Source: UBA4717 sp045577925 (GTDB taxonomy: Bacteria; Bacillota; Clostridia; Oscillospirales; CAG-272). From it: a DNA stretch of 11,810 nt. The stretch is from assembly GCA_045577925.1 (NCBI GenBank), contig JAZNJH010000033.1, positions 1 through 11,810 on the forward strand. The letters are read 5' to 3'. Made by a program: the position numbers and the translations under genes. The notes below the pieces were generated by a model. That model saw only the letters and a program-made list of their open reading frames with translations, made no database searches and was not told the DNA's origin. This document shows, piece after piece, positions 6,339-11,810 of this stretch; positions within the stretch are counted from its first letter, which is position 1, and every line of letters begins with the position of its first letter.

Positions 6339-6929
6339 ATGTTTGATACAAGAAGCGAGAAAAACAAATTAAGAGAGAAATATAAAAGTATCAGAGAAGC
6401 ATTGCCATCTTATGAAAAGCAAAGGCTTGATGAAAAGATATGTAACCGCTTTCTTTCACTTGTAACATACCGTTTTGCAGATACGGTTCTTATGTATGCT
6501 CCGATAAAGGGAGAGATCAACGTTGATCCTATTGCACTAGCGGCACTGAAAGCAGGAAAGCGCGTTGCATACCCAAGATGCATACCGGAGAAATCCGAGA
6601 TGTTCTTTCATTATATTAATTCTTTAGACGATCTTAAGACCGGATATTGCTCCATACGCGAGCCTGACAAGAGTGCCCCCGTATTTGATCCGACCACTGT
6701 AAAAAACCGCGAGGAGTGTGTTTGTATCATTCCCGCGCTCGTATATGATAAACAGGGCTTCAGAATAGGATACGGCAAGGGCTATTATGACAGGTATCTT
6801 TCACACTTTAAGGGCACTAAGGCCGGCATAGTATACAGTAGTTGTATAGAAGATTCTATTGTTCACGGAAGATATGACCTCACGGTAGATTTTATCCTGA
6901 GTGAGAGGGGTGTAAACATAATAAAGTGA
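6339..6929 (+). CDS. 5-formyltetrahydrofolate cyclo-ligase
   Basis: This enzyme (MTHFS/5-FCL) uses ATP to convert 5-formyl-THF, a dead-end folate by-product, into 5,10-methenyl-THF and returns it to the one-carbon pool. The protein is 196 residues from the ATG at 6339. The N-terminal basic helix (KNKLREKYKSIREAL) and the hallmark ATP/substrate loop FRIGYGKGYYDRYL (141-154) are clear, as is the C-terminal YDLTVDFILSERGV. I chose ATG 6339, one base after the DJ-1 stop. An in-frame TTG at 6330 would add three residues and overlap the DJ-1 gene by 8 bases, with GGG (6322-6324) as a weak ribosome site. Neither start has a strong one, so termination-reinitiation is likely. Its stop overlaps the GTG start of the next gene. 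Confidence 0.93.
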   Translation: MFDTRSEKNKLREKYKSIREALPSYEKQRLDEKICNRFLSLVTYRFADTVLMYAPIKGEINVDPIALAALKAGKRVAYPRCIPEKSEMFFHYINSLDDLKTGYCSIREPDKSAPVFDPTTVKNREECVCIIPALVYDKQGFRIGYGKGYYDRYLSHFKGTKAGIVYSSCIEDSIVHGRYDLTVDFILSERGVNIIK

Positions 6930-7828
6930 AAATCAAAAACGCTTTCTTAGCGCCATGCTTTATTATAATGGTGCTTGCACTTGTTACAGCGATAAGATAT
7001 ATTGACCCCGAGATGCTTGCCATGCGCGACAACATATATCTTTCAATTGTAATTTTACAGTTTCTTGTATTTTTACTGCCTGCCGCGCTATACACTAAGA
7101 TAAAGGGCAAAGGATACGTATCAACACTTAATATGAAAATGTTTGCGCCCGATTCTATTGCTTTTGTTCTTATTTGCTCCATATCAACGATTTTTGGAAG
7201 CGCGGCATTAAGATTTGTTTGCGAGCAAGCCTCGATACCACGCGGCGACATGGTTCTTATGCGCACGTGCTTTGAGGGTGTAGCACCCGCCACAGATCCG
7301 CTCTTTTTAATTTTGGCATATGCTCTCACGCCTGCCATAGCCGAAGAATTCATATTCAGAGGTATCATGATAAGTGAATACAGAAGCGGCGGAAGAATAT
7401 GTGCGGTTGTAATGTCTTCGCTTCTCTTCGCATTCCTTCATTTTGGATTTGAGAACTTTATACTTGCATTCTTTATAGGAGTTATGCTTTCGTTCGCAGT
7501 ATATGTAACAGGTTCTCTATGGTCGGCAATAATAATTAGATTTTTATATAATCTTTACTCTATTTTTCTTGAAATACGCCTTTTTGAAGTTCTCGACAGG
7601 CCTAAGAATAACATCTTTATGATATTCATTTTTGCAGGACTGTTTTTAACGTCACTCGTCCTTCTACTAGGCGTTGCAGAAAAGATGTTTTATTCATATG
7701 CTCTCTTGGGCAAAGAACCGCCTTTAAGAGACGACAGCTTCGTTTACGGCAAGCTTAACTTAAAAGCTTCGTTTATAAGCATGCCTTTTATATTCTGCAT
7801 AATTCTTTATATAATCACATCACTATGA
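6926..7828 (+). CDS. CPBP family intramembrane metalloprotease
   Basis: This 300-residue membrane protein has about eight hydrophobic segments (for example 7-25, 39-57, 77-97, 125-145, 158-176, 178-196, 229-249, 282-300). It carries the CPBP (CAAX protease/bacteriocin-processing, Abi) motifs in order: E140-E141-x3-R145 in AEEFIFRG, H172-F173 in FLHFGFENF, and N209 in RFLYNLYS. These form the glutamate/histidine metal-binding active site of the Rce1 fold. Known bacterial members act in bacteriocin self-immunity or processing, and many have no known substrate. The start is a GTG overlapping the previous TGA by 4 bases (GTGA). A GAGGGG lies rather far upstream, so coupling is likely to matter. 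There is no bacteriocin gene nearby, so a housekeeping role is more likely than immunity. Confidence 0.88.
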   Translation: MKIKNAFLAPCFIIMVLALVTAIRYIDPEMLAMRDNIYLSIVILQFLVFLLPAALYTKIKGKGYVSTLNMKMFAPDSIAFVLICSISTIFGSAALRFVCEQASIPRGDMVLMRTCFEGVAPATDPLFLILAYALTPAIAEEFIFRGIMISEYRSGGRICAVVMSSLLFAFLHFGFENFILAFFIGVMLSFAVYVTGSLWSAIIIRFLYNLYSIFLEIRLFEVLDRPKNNIFMIFIFAGLFLTSLVLLLGVAEKMFYSYALLGKEPPLRDDSFVYGKLNLKASFISMPFIFCIILYIITSL

Positions 7829-7851
7829 TACATAAGGAAAGGAAGTCTTTC

Positions 7852-9411
7852 ATGAAAAGAAGCGAAAACAATAAAAACGGCGATAATATTGGTCCGCTTA
7901 ATGATACGGGCGATATAAACTACATCCGCGAGATCGAAAGCATGATAGAAAAAAGGAATTCTGCTCCCGGAGCGCCTGTTAAAAGATATGTGAGAAAGCC
8001 AAAGCAGGAGCCGACCAACGATAATACTGCCGCACAAAGCGAAAGTACTATTGTAATAAACCGTGTTGGCGCAAGCGAAAACAAAAGCGGCGAAAAAACA
8101 AAAAATGAACCGTCAAAAGACAATTCAACGCATACAAAAAAAGCTTCTTCGCCGGCTCACTCATCTTCAAAAAGTAAAACAGATGCACCCGTTAAGTTAA
8201 GCACAGACGGTATAGAAAAGTCAAGATCTCCGGTTTTGGATAAAAACAAAATCCCGGACACAAAAAAGGAGGATAATTATATTCCTCTGCTTACAGAAAA
8301 CGACGATTTTGAAATTGACGAAAACCCCGAGCCCGAATACAACATGTCCGGTGCATTCGGCGCGCTTACAAGTGTTGCCAAAGCCATATTCTATCTTGTT
8401 GCCGTGCTTGCTGTTTCAATCGCCCTTGCCGTTATGATAATTAGCGTTGCAAACGATATATTTGCGTTTGTAAAAGACAATGAAGCAGTCACGGTAGTAG
8501 TTCCCGAGAACTGTGACACCAATACCTTAGCAGAGATTCTTGAAGATGCCGGTGCAATAAAGCACCCATCGGTATTCAGTGCTTATATCAAATTCAAAAA
8601 TAAAGAGGGTGAATATTTACCCGGCACGTATCAGGTGTCCCCCTCTTTAAACTATGACTATATGATAAGCGAATTCAAAGAAAAGAAGCCGGCGCGTACT
8701 ACCGTTGTCGTTACGATCCCCGAGGGTTACAGCACCGATCAGATAGTAAAGCTTTTAATTGAAAAGGGGCTTGGCACATACGAGGGGTATCAGAGAGCCA
8801 TCAATGAATATGAATTTGAATACAAATTCCTTGAAGATTCTGCAAACTTCTCTGCAGACAGATACTGGCGCCTTGACGGATACCTCTATCCCGACACCTA
8901 TTACTACTATTCTGATTCAACTGAGGAAACGGTAATCTACAAGATGCTTGAAAACTTCAACAACAAGTTTGCTGAAGAATATTATGCCCGTGCCAAGGAG
9001 CTTGGAATGACGGTTGACGAGCTTATAACTCTCGCCTCTATGATACAAAAGGAAGTCCGCTATGCAGATGAGTTTGGTAACGTATCATCCGTATTCCACA
9101 ACAGGCTGAACAGTCCTGCGAACTTCCCCCACCTTGACTCTGATGCCACGATAGTATACGCAATAGAGCATGAAACGGGAGAGCGTCCCGAAACTCTCAA
9201 GGATACCTCATATGAAAGCCCGTACAACACCTATAAATGCATAGGGCTTCCTCCCGGACCTATCGCTAACCCCTCTATCGAAGCGATAAGATACGCTATG
9301 TATCCTAACAAAACAAGCTACTATTATTTCGTATCAGGTCCAAGCGGAAGAACCACATTCTCGCGCACTTATCCTGAGCATCAGCAGGCGATACAGGACC
9401 TTTACGGCTGA
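7852..9411 (+). CDS. mltG: Endolytic transglycosylase MltG
   Basis: MltG is a membrane-anchored lytic transglycosylase that cuts nascent glycan strands and is thought to set their length together with the elongation/PBP machinery. From the ATG at 7852 the protein has 519 residues. Residues 1-170 are hydrophilic, rich in Lys, Ser, Asn and Pro, and presumably disordered in the cytoplasm. One membrane helix follows (about 175-199), then a LysM-like domain (about 212-280) and the YceG catalytic domain. Motifs seen are LDGYLYPDTY (341-350), ASMIQKE with the catalytic E401, VFHNRL (414-419), DSDATIVYA (429-437) and NTYKCIGLPPGPIANPS (459-475). AAAGGAAG (7838-7845) lies 6 bases before ATG 7852. An ATG at 7825 overlapping the CPBP stop (ATGA) would add nine residues. 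I prefer 7852. Confidence 0.95.
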   Translation: MKRSENNKNGDNIGPLNDTGDINYIREIESMIEKRNSAPGAPVKRYVRKPKQEPTNDNTAAQSESTIVINRVGASENKSGEKTKNEPSKDNSTHTKKASSPAHSSSKSKTDAPVKLSTDGIEKSRSPVLDKNKIPDTKKEDNYIPLLTENDDFEIDENPEPEYNMSGAFGALTSVAKAIFYLVAVLAVSIALAVMIISVANDIFAFVKDNEAVTVVVPENCDTNTLAEILEDAGAIKHPSVFSAYIKFKNKEGEYLPGTYQVSPSLNYDYMISEFKEKKPARTTVVVTIPEGYSTDQIVKLLIEKGLGTYEGYQRAINEYEFEYKFLEDSANFSADRYWRLDGYLYPDTYYYYSDSTEETVIYKMLENFNNKFAEEYYARAKELGMTVDELITLASMIQKEVRYADEFGNVSSVFHNRLNSPANFPHLDSDATIVYAIEHETGERPETLKDTSYESPYNTYKCIGLPPGPIANPSIEAIRYAMYPNKTSYYYFVSGPSGRTTFSRTYPEHQQAIQDLYG

Positions 9412-9429
9412 TGTGTTACAATTTAATCC

Positions 9430-9463
9430 TTCGGAATATACTTTAGTATAAGGTATTACCGAA
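9430..9463 (+). other. Imperfect inverted repeat upstream of ylmC
   Basis: TTCGG (9430-9434) pairs with CCGAA (9459-9463), AATA with TATT (9435-9438 with 9454-9457, one bulged A), and TAC can pair with GTA inside. It lies directly before the AAAGGAG at 9462-9468 and overlaps its first bases. A weak promoter-like pair, TTACAA (9416-9421) and TATACT (9438-9443, 16-base spacer), falls in the same stretch. Either could regulate ylmC. This is a pattern only. Confidence 0.35.
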
Positions 9464-9508
9464 AGGAGAAAGCTCCCGACGGGAAGTCGGGAGCTTTATT
9501 TTGTTATG
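9462..9508 (+). promoter_or_regulatory. ylmC: Folded Shine-Dalgarno spacer before ylmC
   Basis: A strong AAAGGAG (9462-9468) lies 37 bases before the ylmC ATG (9506), too far for normal initiation. The bases 9469-9497 between them form a perfect 12-bp hairpin. When folded, the Shine-Dalgarno and ATG are only 8 unpaired bases apart, which is a normal spacing. The nearest other candidate, GGAG at 9489-9492, is 13 bases from the ATG and buried in the stem. So the hairpin may create the ribosome binding site geometry, as known for phage T4 gene 38. Confidence 0.5.
9469..9504 (+). terminator. Strong hairpin, possible terminator after mltG
   Basis: AAAGCTCCCGAC (9469-9480) pairs perfectly with GTCGGGAGCTTT (9486-9497) around a 5-base loop, followed by ATTTTGTT. 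The stem is very stable, but the T-run is short and interrupted, so termination of the mltG transcript may be partial. Because the ylmC start codon is only 9 bases past the stem, the hairpin more likely serves both transcript ends and ylmC translation. Confidence 0.65.
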
Positions 9509-9781
9509 CGTATACTTAGTTTCAATGAATTAAAGCAAAAGGAAGTTATAAACGTATGCGACGGACGCAGACTGGGTTTTGTCTGTAACGCAGACTTTGA
9601 AATACCCTCGGGGCAGATAGTTTCTATATCGGTTCCTGCGGACTGCAGGTGCTTTACACTCGGAAAGATCGAGGAGATAAAAATACCTTGGTGTAATATC
9701 GACCGTATTGGCGAGGATATAATCATTGTAAAAGCCGATTTTATTCATGCACCCAAGAAAAATAATGATAAGTGTTGTTAG
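9506..9781 (+). CDS. ylmC: YlmC/YmxH family sporulation protein (PRC-barrel)
   Basis: This is a small 91-residue PRC-barrel-like protein. It matches the YlmC/YmxH pattern well: an N-terminal helix leads into KEVINVCDGRRLGFVCNADF, then PSGQIVSISVPA, and the closing IPWCNIDRIGEDIIIVKA. Bacillus YlmC/YmxH proteins are linked to sporulation, but their biochemical role is not settled. The end (HAPKKNNDKCC) is a short Cys/Lys tail. The start is the ATG at 9506. The usual spacing to a Shine-Dalgarno is missing unless the preceding hairpin folds (see 9462-9508). The TAG stop (9779-9781) overlaps the ribosome binding site of the amidase gene, so the two are probably translated from one message. Confidence 0.88.
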   Translation: MRILSFNELKQKEVINVCDGRRLGFVCNADFEIPSGQIVSISVPADCRCFTLGKIEEIKIPWCNIDRIGEDIIIVKADFIHAPKKNNDKCC

Positions 9782-9789
9782 GAGCTGTT

Positions 9790-10305
9790 ATGGCAATAAT
9801 TGAATATGACCGTAATGCCGTTTTAGAGTATACAAGGCGTTGGGCAAATTCGCGCAATCCCGATTTCTACGATTTTTCGGGCATCGGAGGAGACTGCACT
9901 AATTTTGCATCGCAGTGTGTATATGCTGGCGCCCCCATTATGAACTATACCCCCGAGCTTGGCTGGTATTATATAAGCGTTAACGACCGCTCTCCTTCCT
10001 GGACAGGCGCTTCTTTTTTCTATGATTTTATGGTAAACAACACCGGTCCCGGTCCCTTTGGTGAAGAGATCTCTCTCAGGCTTGCCCTGCCGGGTGATAT
10101 AATACAGCTTTCAAACGAAAACGGGGAGTATTACCATACTCTAATTTTAACCTCGGTACGCTATACGGTATTTGGCAGGCGGTACTTTGTCAGCGCACAT
10201 TCCCGCGATGCATATCAGAAAAGTCTTGCATCATATAACTATGCTTCTTTAAGATGCATACACATACTTGGTGCCAGGACAAACGATCATTCAGATGCCG
10301 GCTGA
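9790..10305 (+). CDS. Amidase_6-type (NlpC/P60-like) amidase domain protein
   Basis: This 171-residue protein consists almost entirely of a putative amidase domain of the Amidase_6 family, a cysteine-peptidase-like fold. The start IIEYDRNAVLEYTRRWANSRNPDF and GGDCTNFASQCVYAGG-like segment (33-48) give the likely nucleophile C36. H116 in YYHTLIL is the likely catalytic histidine, and AHSRDAYQKSL (136-146) holds the usual downstream His/Asp. Family members often sit in cell-wall-active proteins, but the substrate is not established. There is no signal peptide or membrane helix, so it appears cytoplasmic. The ATG at 9790 has AGGAG (9780-9784) five bases upstream. The in-frame GTG at 9772 would overlap ylmC and lacks a site. 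The gene directly follows ylmC. Confidence 0.85.
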   Translation: MAIIEYDRNAVLEYTRRWANSRNPDFYDFSGIGGDCTNFASQCVYAGAPIMNYTPELGWYYISVNDRSPSWTGASFFYDFMVNNTGPGPFGEEISLRLALPGDIIQLSNENGEYYHTLILTSVRYTVFGRRYFVSAHSRDAYQKSLASYNYASLRCIHILGARTNDHSDAG

Positions 10306-10316
10306 TTAATACTTTT

Positions 10317-10346
10317 GGCTTCCTTCTTTAAGGGAAGCCTTTTTCT
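10317..10346 (+). terminator. Intrinsic terminator after amidase gene
   Basis: GGCTTCC (10317-10323) pairs with GGAAGCC (10333-10339), extendable by two inner pairs, and is followed by TTTTTCT. It closes the ftsK-to-amidase series of plus-strand genes and isolates the enolase gene, which would then need its own promoter. Confidence 0.9.
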
Positions 10347-10354
10347 GTAATATG

Positions 10355-10367
10355 ACCTGCGAAGCAG
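10355..10367 (+). repeat. Small CCTGC/GCAGG hairpin
   Basis: CCTGC-GAA-GCAGG (10355-10367) is a perfect 5-bp hairpin lying between the terminator and the enolase gene, just upstream of the TTGCATAG repeat arm. It has no T-run. Its function is unknown and it may be chance. Confidence 0.3.
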
Positions 10368-10372
10368 GAGTC

Positions 10373-10412
10373 TTGCATAGATTTTTTCATATGGTAAATA
10401 CTAACTATGCAA
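10373..10412 (+). promoter_or_regulatory. Inverted repeat and possible promoter for enolase
   Basis: TTGCATAG (10373-10380) and CTATGCAA (10405-10412) form a perfect 8-bp inverted repeat separated by 24 bases. The left arm could serve as a -35 box (TTGCAT). An 18-base spacer and AATACT (10397-10402) could form a weak -10 box, putting the transcript start inside the right arm. The layout would suit an operator or a leader hairpin. Both promoter boxes are poor matches, so this is tentative. Confidence 0.4.
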
Positions 10413-10435
10413 AACGAACACGGAGGATCCTACAA

Positions 10436-11671
10436 ATGAAGAAAAGCTATATAAAAAAAGTCAGCGGACTTGAAATTATCGATTCGCGCGGTTTTCCCAC
10501 GGTAATGGCAAAGGTAAGTCTTGACGACGGCGCCGTTGGTATAGCATCCGTCCCCTCAGGCGCATCGACGGGTGTGCACGAGGCTCATGAAAAACGAGAC
10601 GGTGATAAAGGCAGATACAACGGTAAGGGTGTATCAGAGGCTGTAAAATCCATAGCAGATATATCAGTGGCGCTTCGCGGAACATGCGCATACTGTCAGG
10701 ACGAGATAGATAATATTATGTGTAAGCTTGACGGTAGTGAAAACAAATCAAAGCTTGGCGCTAACGCGATACTTGCGGTATCTCTTGCCGCCGCCCGTGC
10801 CGCAGCCGCTTCTCTTTCGCTCCCATTATACAAATATATAGGCGGATTTTCAAGCTCAACAATGCCCGTACCGATGATGAACATTTTAAACGGCGGTGCG
10901 CACGCAACCAACAATATTGATATTCAGGAATTTATGATAATGCCAACAAGCTTTGAGTCATTTGCAGAGAGGCTCAGGGCAGGCTGTGAAATATACATGG
11001 CGCTCAAAAGCGAGCTTACCCGTCGCTCTCTTTCCACCGGTGTTGGAGACGAGGGTGGATTTGCTCCAAATCTCAAAGACGAGCGTGAGGCAATTGAGCT
11101 TATACTAGATTCTATAAAGCTTGCGGGATACACGACCGAGCAGGTACAGCTTGCGCTTGACGTTGCTTCAAGCGAATGGTACTCTGACGGAATCTATAAA
11201 CAACCGAAATCGGGCAAGCAGTATACTGCTGACGAGCTTATAAGCTATTATACAAAGCTGACGGAAGACTATCCCATAGTATCGGTTGAAGATCCTCTGG
11301 CAGAAGATGATTTTGATAATTGGGTGAGAATAACAAAAGATCTTGGAGATAAGATAACTCTTGTTGGAGACGATCTTTTCGTTACCAACACAAAAAGGCT
11401 TTCGCGCGGTATAAGTATAGGCGCTGCCAACGCTATACTCATCAAGCCGAACCAGATAGGAACGCTTACAGAAACACTCGATGCAATAAAAACGGCGCAA
11501 AAGGCAGGATACCGAGCCATAATCTCACATCGTTCGGGCGACGTTGACGACACGTTTATTGCCGATCTTGCAGTTGCCACGGGCGCGGGATATATCAAAA
11601 CGGGAGCACCCTGCCGTATGGAGCGGGTTTGTAAATACAACAGACTTTTGCGAATCGAATCAGGAATATAA
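10436..11671 (+). CDS. eno: Enolase (phosphopyruvate hydratase), divergent and short
   Basis: Enolase interconverts 2-phosphoglycerate and phosphoenolpyruvate in glycolysis. The catalytic residues are present: H156 (GGAHA), E165 (DIQEF), E206 (GDEGGFAPN), metal ligands D242, E285 and D312, then K337 (IKPNQIG), SHRSG (364-368) and K388 (IKTG). The protein has 411 residues, about 15-20 fewer than most bacterial enolases, mainly because the C-terminus stops soon after YNRLLRIE. Several near-invariant positions differ: SRGFPT replaces SRGNPT, P338 follows the catalytic lysine where V/F/L is usual, and APCRMERV replaces APARSxRV. It may be a second, specialised copy or simply a fast-evolving one. 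The ATG at 10436 has GGAGG (10422-10426) upstream. The longer frame from 10352 spans the likely promoter and is rejected. The gene stands alone between two terminators. Confidence 0.93.
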   Translation: MKKSYIKKVSGLEIIDSRGFPTVMAKVSLDDGAVGIASVPSGASTGVHEAHEKRDGDKGRYNGKGVSEAVKSIADISVALRGTCAYCQDEIDNIMCKLDGSENKSKLGANAILAVSLAAARAAAASLSLPLYKYIGGFSSSTMPVPMMNILNGGAHATNNIDIQEFMIMPTSFESFAERLRAGCEIYMALKSELTRRSLSTGVGDEGGFAPNLKDEREAIELILDSIKLAGYTTEQVQLALDVASSEWYSDGIYKQPKSGKQYTADELISYYTKLTEDYPIVSVEDPLAEDDFDNWVRITKDLGDKITLVGDDLFVTNTKRLSRGISIGAANAILIKPNQIGTLTETLDAIKTAQKAGYRAIISHRSGDVDDTFIADLAVATGAGYIKTGAPCRMERVCKYNRLLRIESGI

Positions 11672-11678
11672 TAAATAT

Positions 11679-11703
11679 CCACCCGCATAGCGGGTGGTTT
11701 TTC
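11679..11703 (+). terminator. Intrinsic terminator after enolase
   Basis: CCACCCGC (11679-11686) pairs perfectly with GCGGGTGG (11690-11697) around the 3-base loop ATA, followed by TTTTTC. It lies 7 bases past the enolase stop codon, a typical position. Confidence 0.92.
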
Positions 11704-11707
11704 ATTT

Positions 11708-11810
11708 TCGGGCATAGCCCTAATACTACTGGCTACGCACAAGTGCGTTTTAGGTTGGCCTGCCAGCCATGCAATTGTTACTTACTACCCATAAATGGGT
11801 CCCGCGGGTC
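11708..11810. repeat. Hairpin-dense gene-free stretch at window end
   Basis: About 100 bases without coding potential contain five short palindromes in a row. They are GGGC-ATA-GCCC (11710-11720), ACGCAC-AA-GTGCGT followed by TTT (11735-11751), GGTTGGC-CT-GCCAGCC with one G-T pair (11753-11768), ACCCAT-AA-ATGGGT (11787-11800) and CCCGCGGG (11801-11808). This density is well above what I see in other spacers here. It may be a dispersed palindromic element or the start of a structured RNA that continues past the window. Confidence 0.5.

Noticed and set aside
5660..6367. Minus-strand 235-codon open frame
   Set aside because: It covers the DJ-1 gene in antisense and overlaps the ends of both neighbours. 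There are no domain features and the plus-strand protein is clearly real.
6926..7828. CPBP protease as part of a bacteriocin immunity or phage-defence island
   Set aside because: No precursor peptide, ABC exporter, toxin or mobile element is nearby. The genes on both sides are housekeeping and tightly coupled.
7920..9748. Short minus-strand frames inside mltG and ylmC
   Set aside because: They are antisense shadows with no ribosome site, no recognisable domain and strong plus-strand proteins over them.
10352..10435. Upstream extension of enolase by 28 residues
   Set aside because: The family match starts at MKKSYIKKVSGLEIIDSRG, GGAGG lies just before ATG 10436, and the extension crosses hairpins and the likely promoter.

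Overview
The window looks like core chromosome from an anaerobic, probably spore-forming Clostridia-type Firmicute (Oscillospiraceae/Ruminococcaceae-like). The support is an L10-leader-controlled rplJ-rplL pair, a YlmC/YmxH sporulation-family protein, an SpoIIIE/FtsK translocase, a clostridial-style MltG with a long cytoplasmic tail, strong GGAGG ribosome binding sites and sigma-A type promoters. Taxonomy is inferred from protein flavour only. I see no prophage, transposase, CRISPR array, tRNA or rRNA.

Layout. Positions 1-336 hold no gene. They carry three degenerate copies of a GAAAGTMACRCCCC-type repeat interspersed with hairpins. A terminator (337-364) then ends the minus-strand rplJ-rplL operon (1366-379), which has its own promoter (1528-1556) and an L10 autoregulatory leader with an attenuator-like hairpin. 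Just upstream on the same strand are two half-length TauE/SafE membrane proteins (2303-1575) that together would make one usual 8-helix exporter. A divergent intergenic region with a good promoter (2337-2365) starts the plus-strand block.

The plus-strand block runs from ftsK/spoIIIE through a thymidylate-kinase-like protein, a DJ-1/PfpI protein, 5-formyltetrahydrofolate cyclo-ligase, a CPBP membrane protease and mltG. Spacing is tight: DJ-1, cyclo-ligase and protease genes abut or overlap by 4 bases, which suggests translational coupling. A perfect 12-bp hairpin follows mltG and lies between a strong Shine-Dalgarno sequence and the ylmC start codon. ylmC is followed without a gap by a small Amidase_6 protein and a terminator. 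A slightly short, divergent enolase gene comes next with its own terminator. The window ends in a gene-free stretch unusually dense in short hairpins.

Functionally the plus-strand genes mix chromosome segregation (ftsK), nucleotide and folate metabolism (tmk-like, cyclo-ligase), protein/metabolite repair (DJ-1), membrane proteolysis (CPBP) and peptidoglycan processing (mltG, possibly the amidase). Most of this is housekeeping. I did not find a clear new multi-gene system. The best leads are the folded Shine-Dalgarno/hairpin arrangement in front of ylmC, the split TauE/SafE pair, the two gene-free hairpin/repeat regions at the window edges, and the leaderless amidase paired with ylmC.
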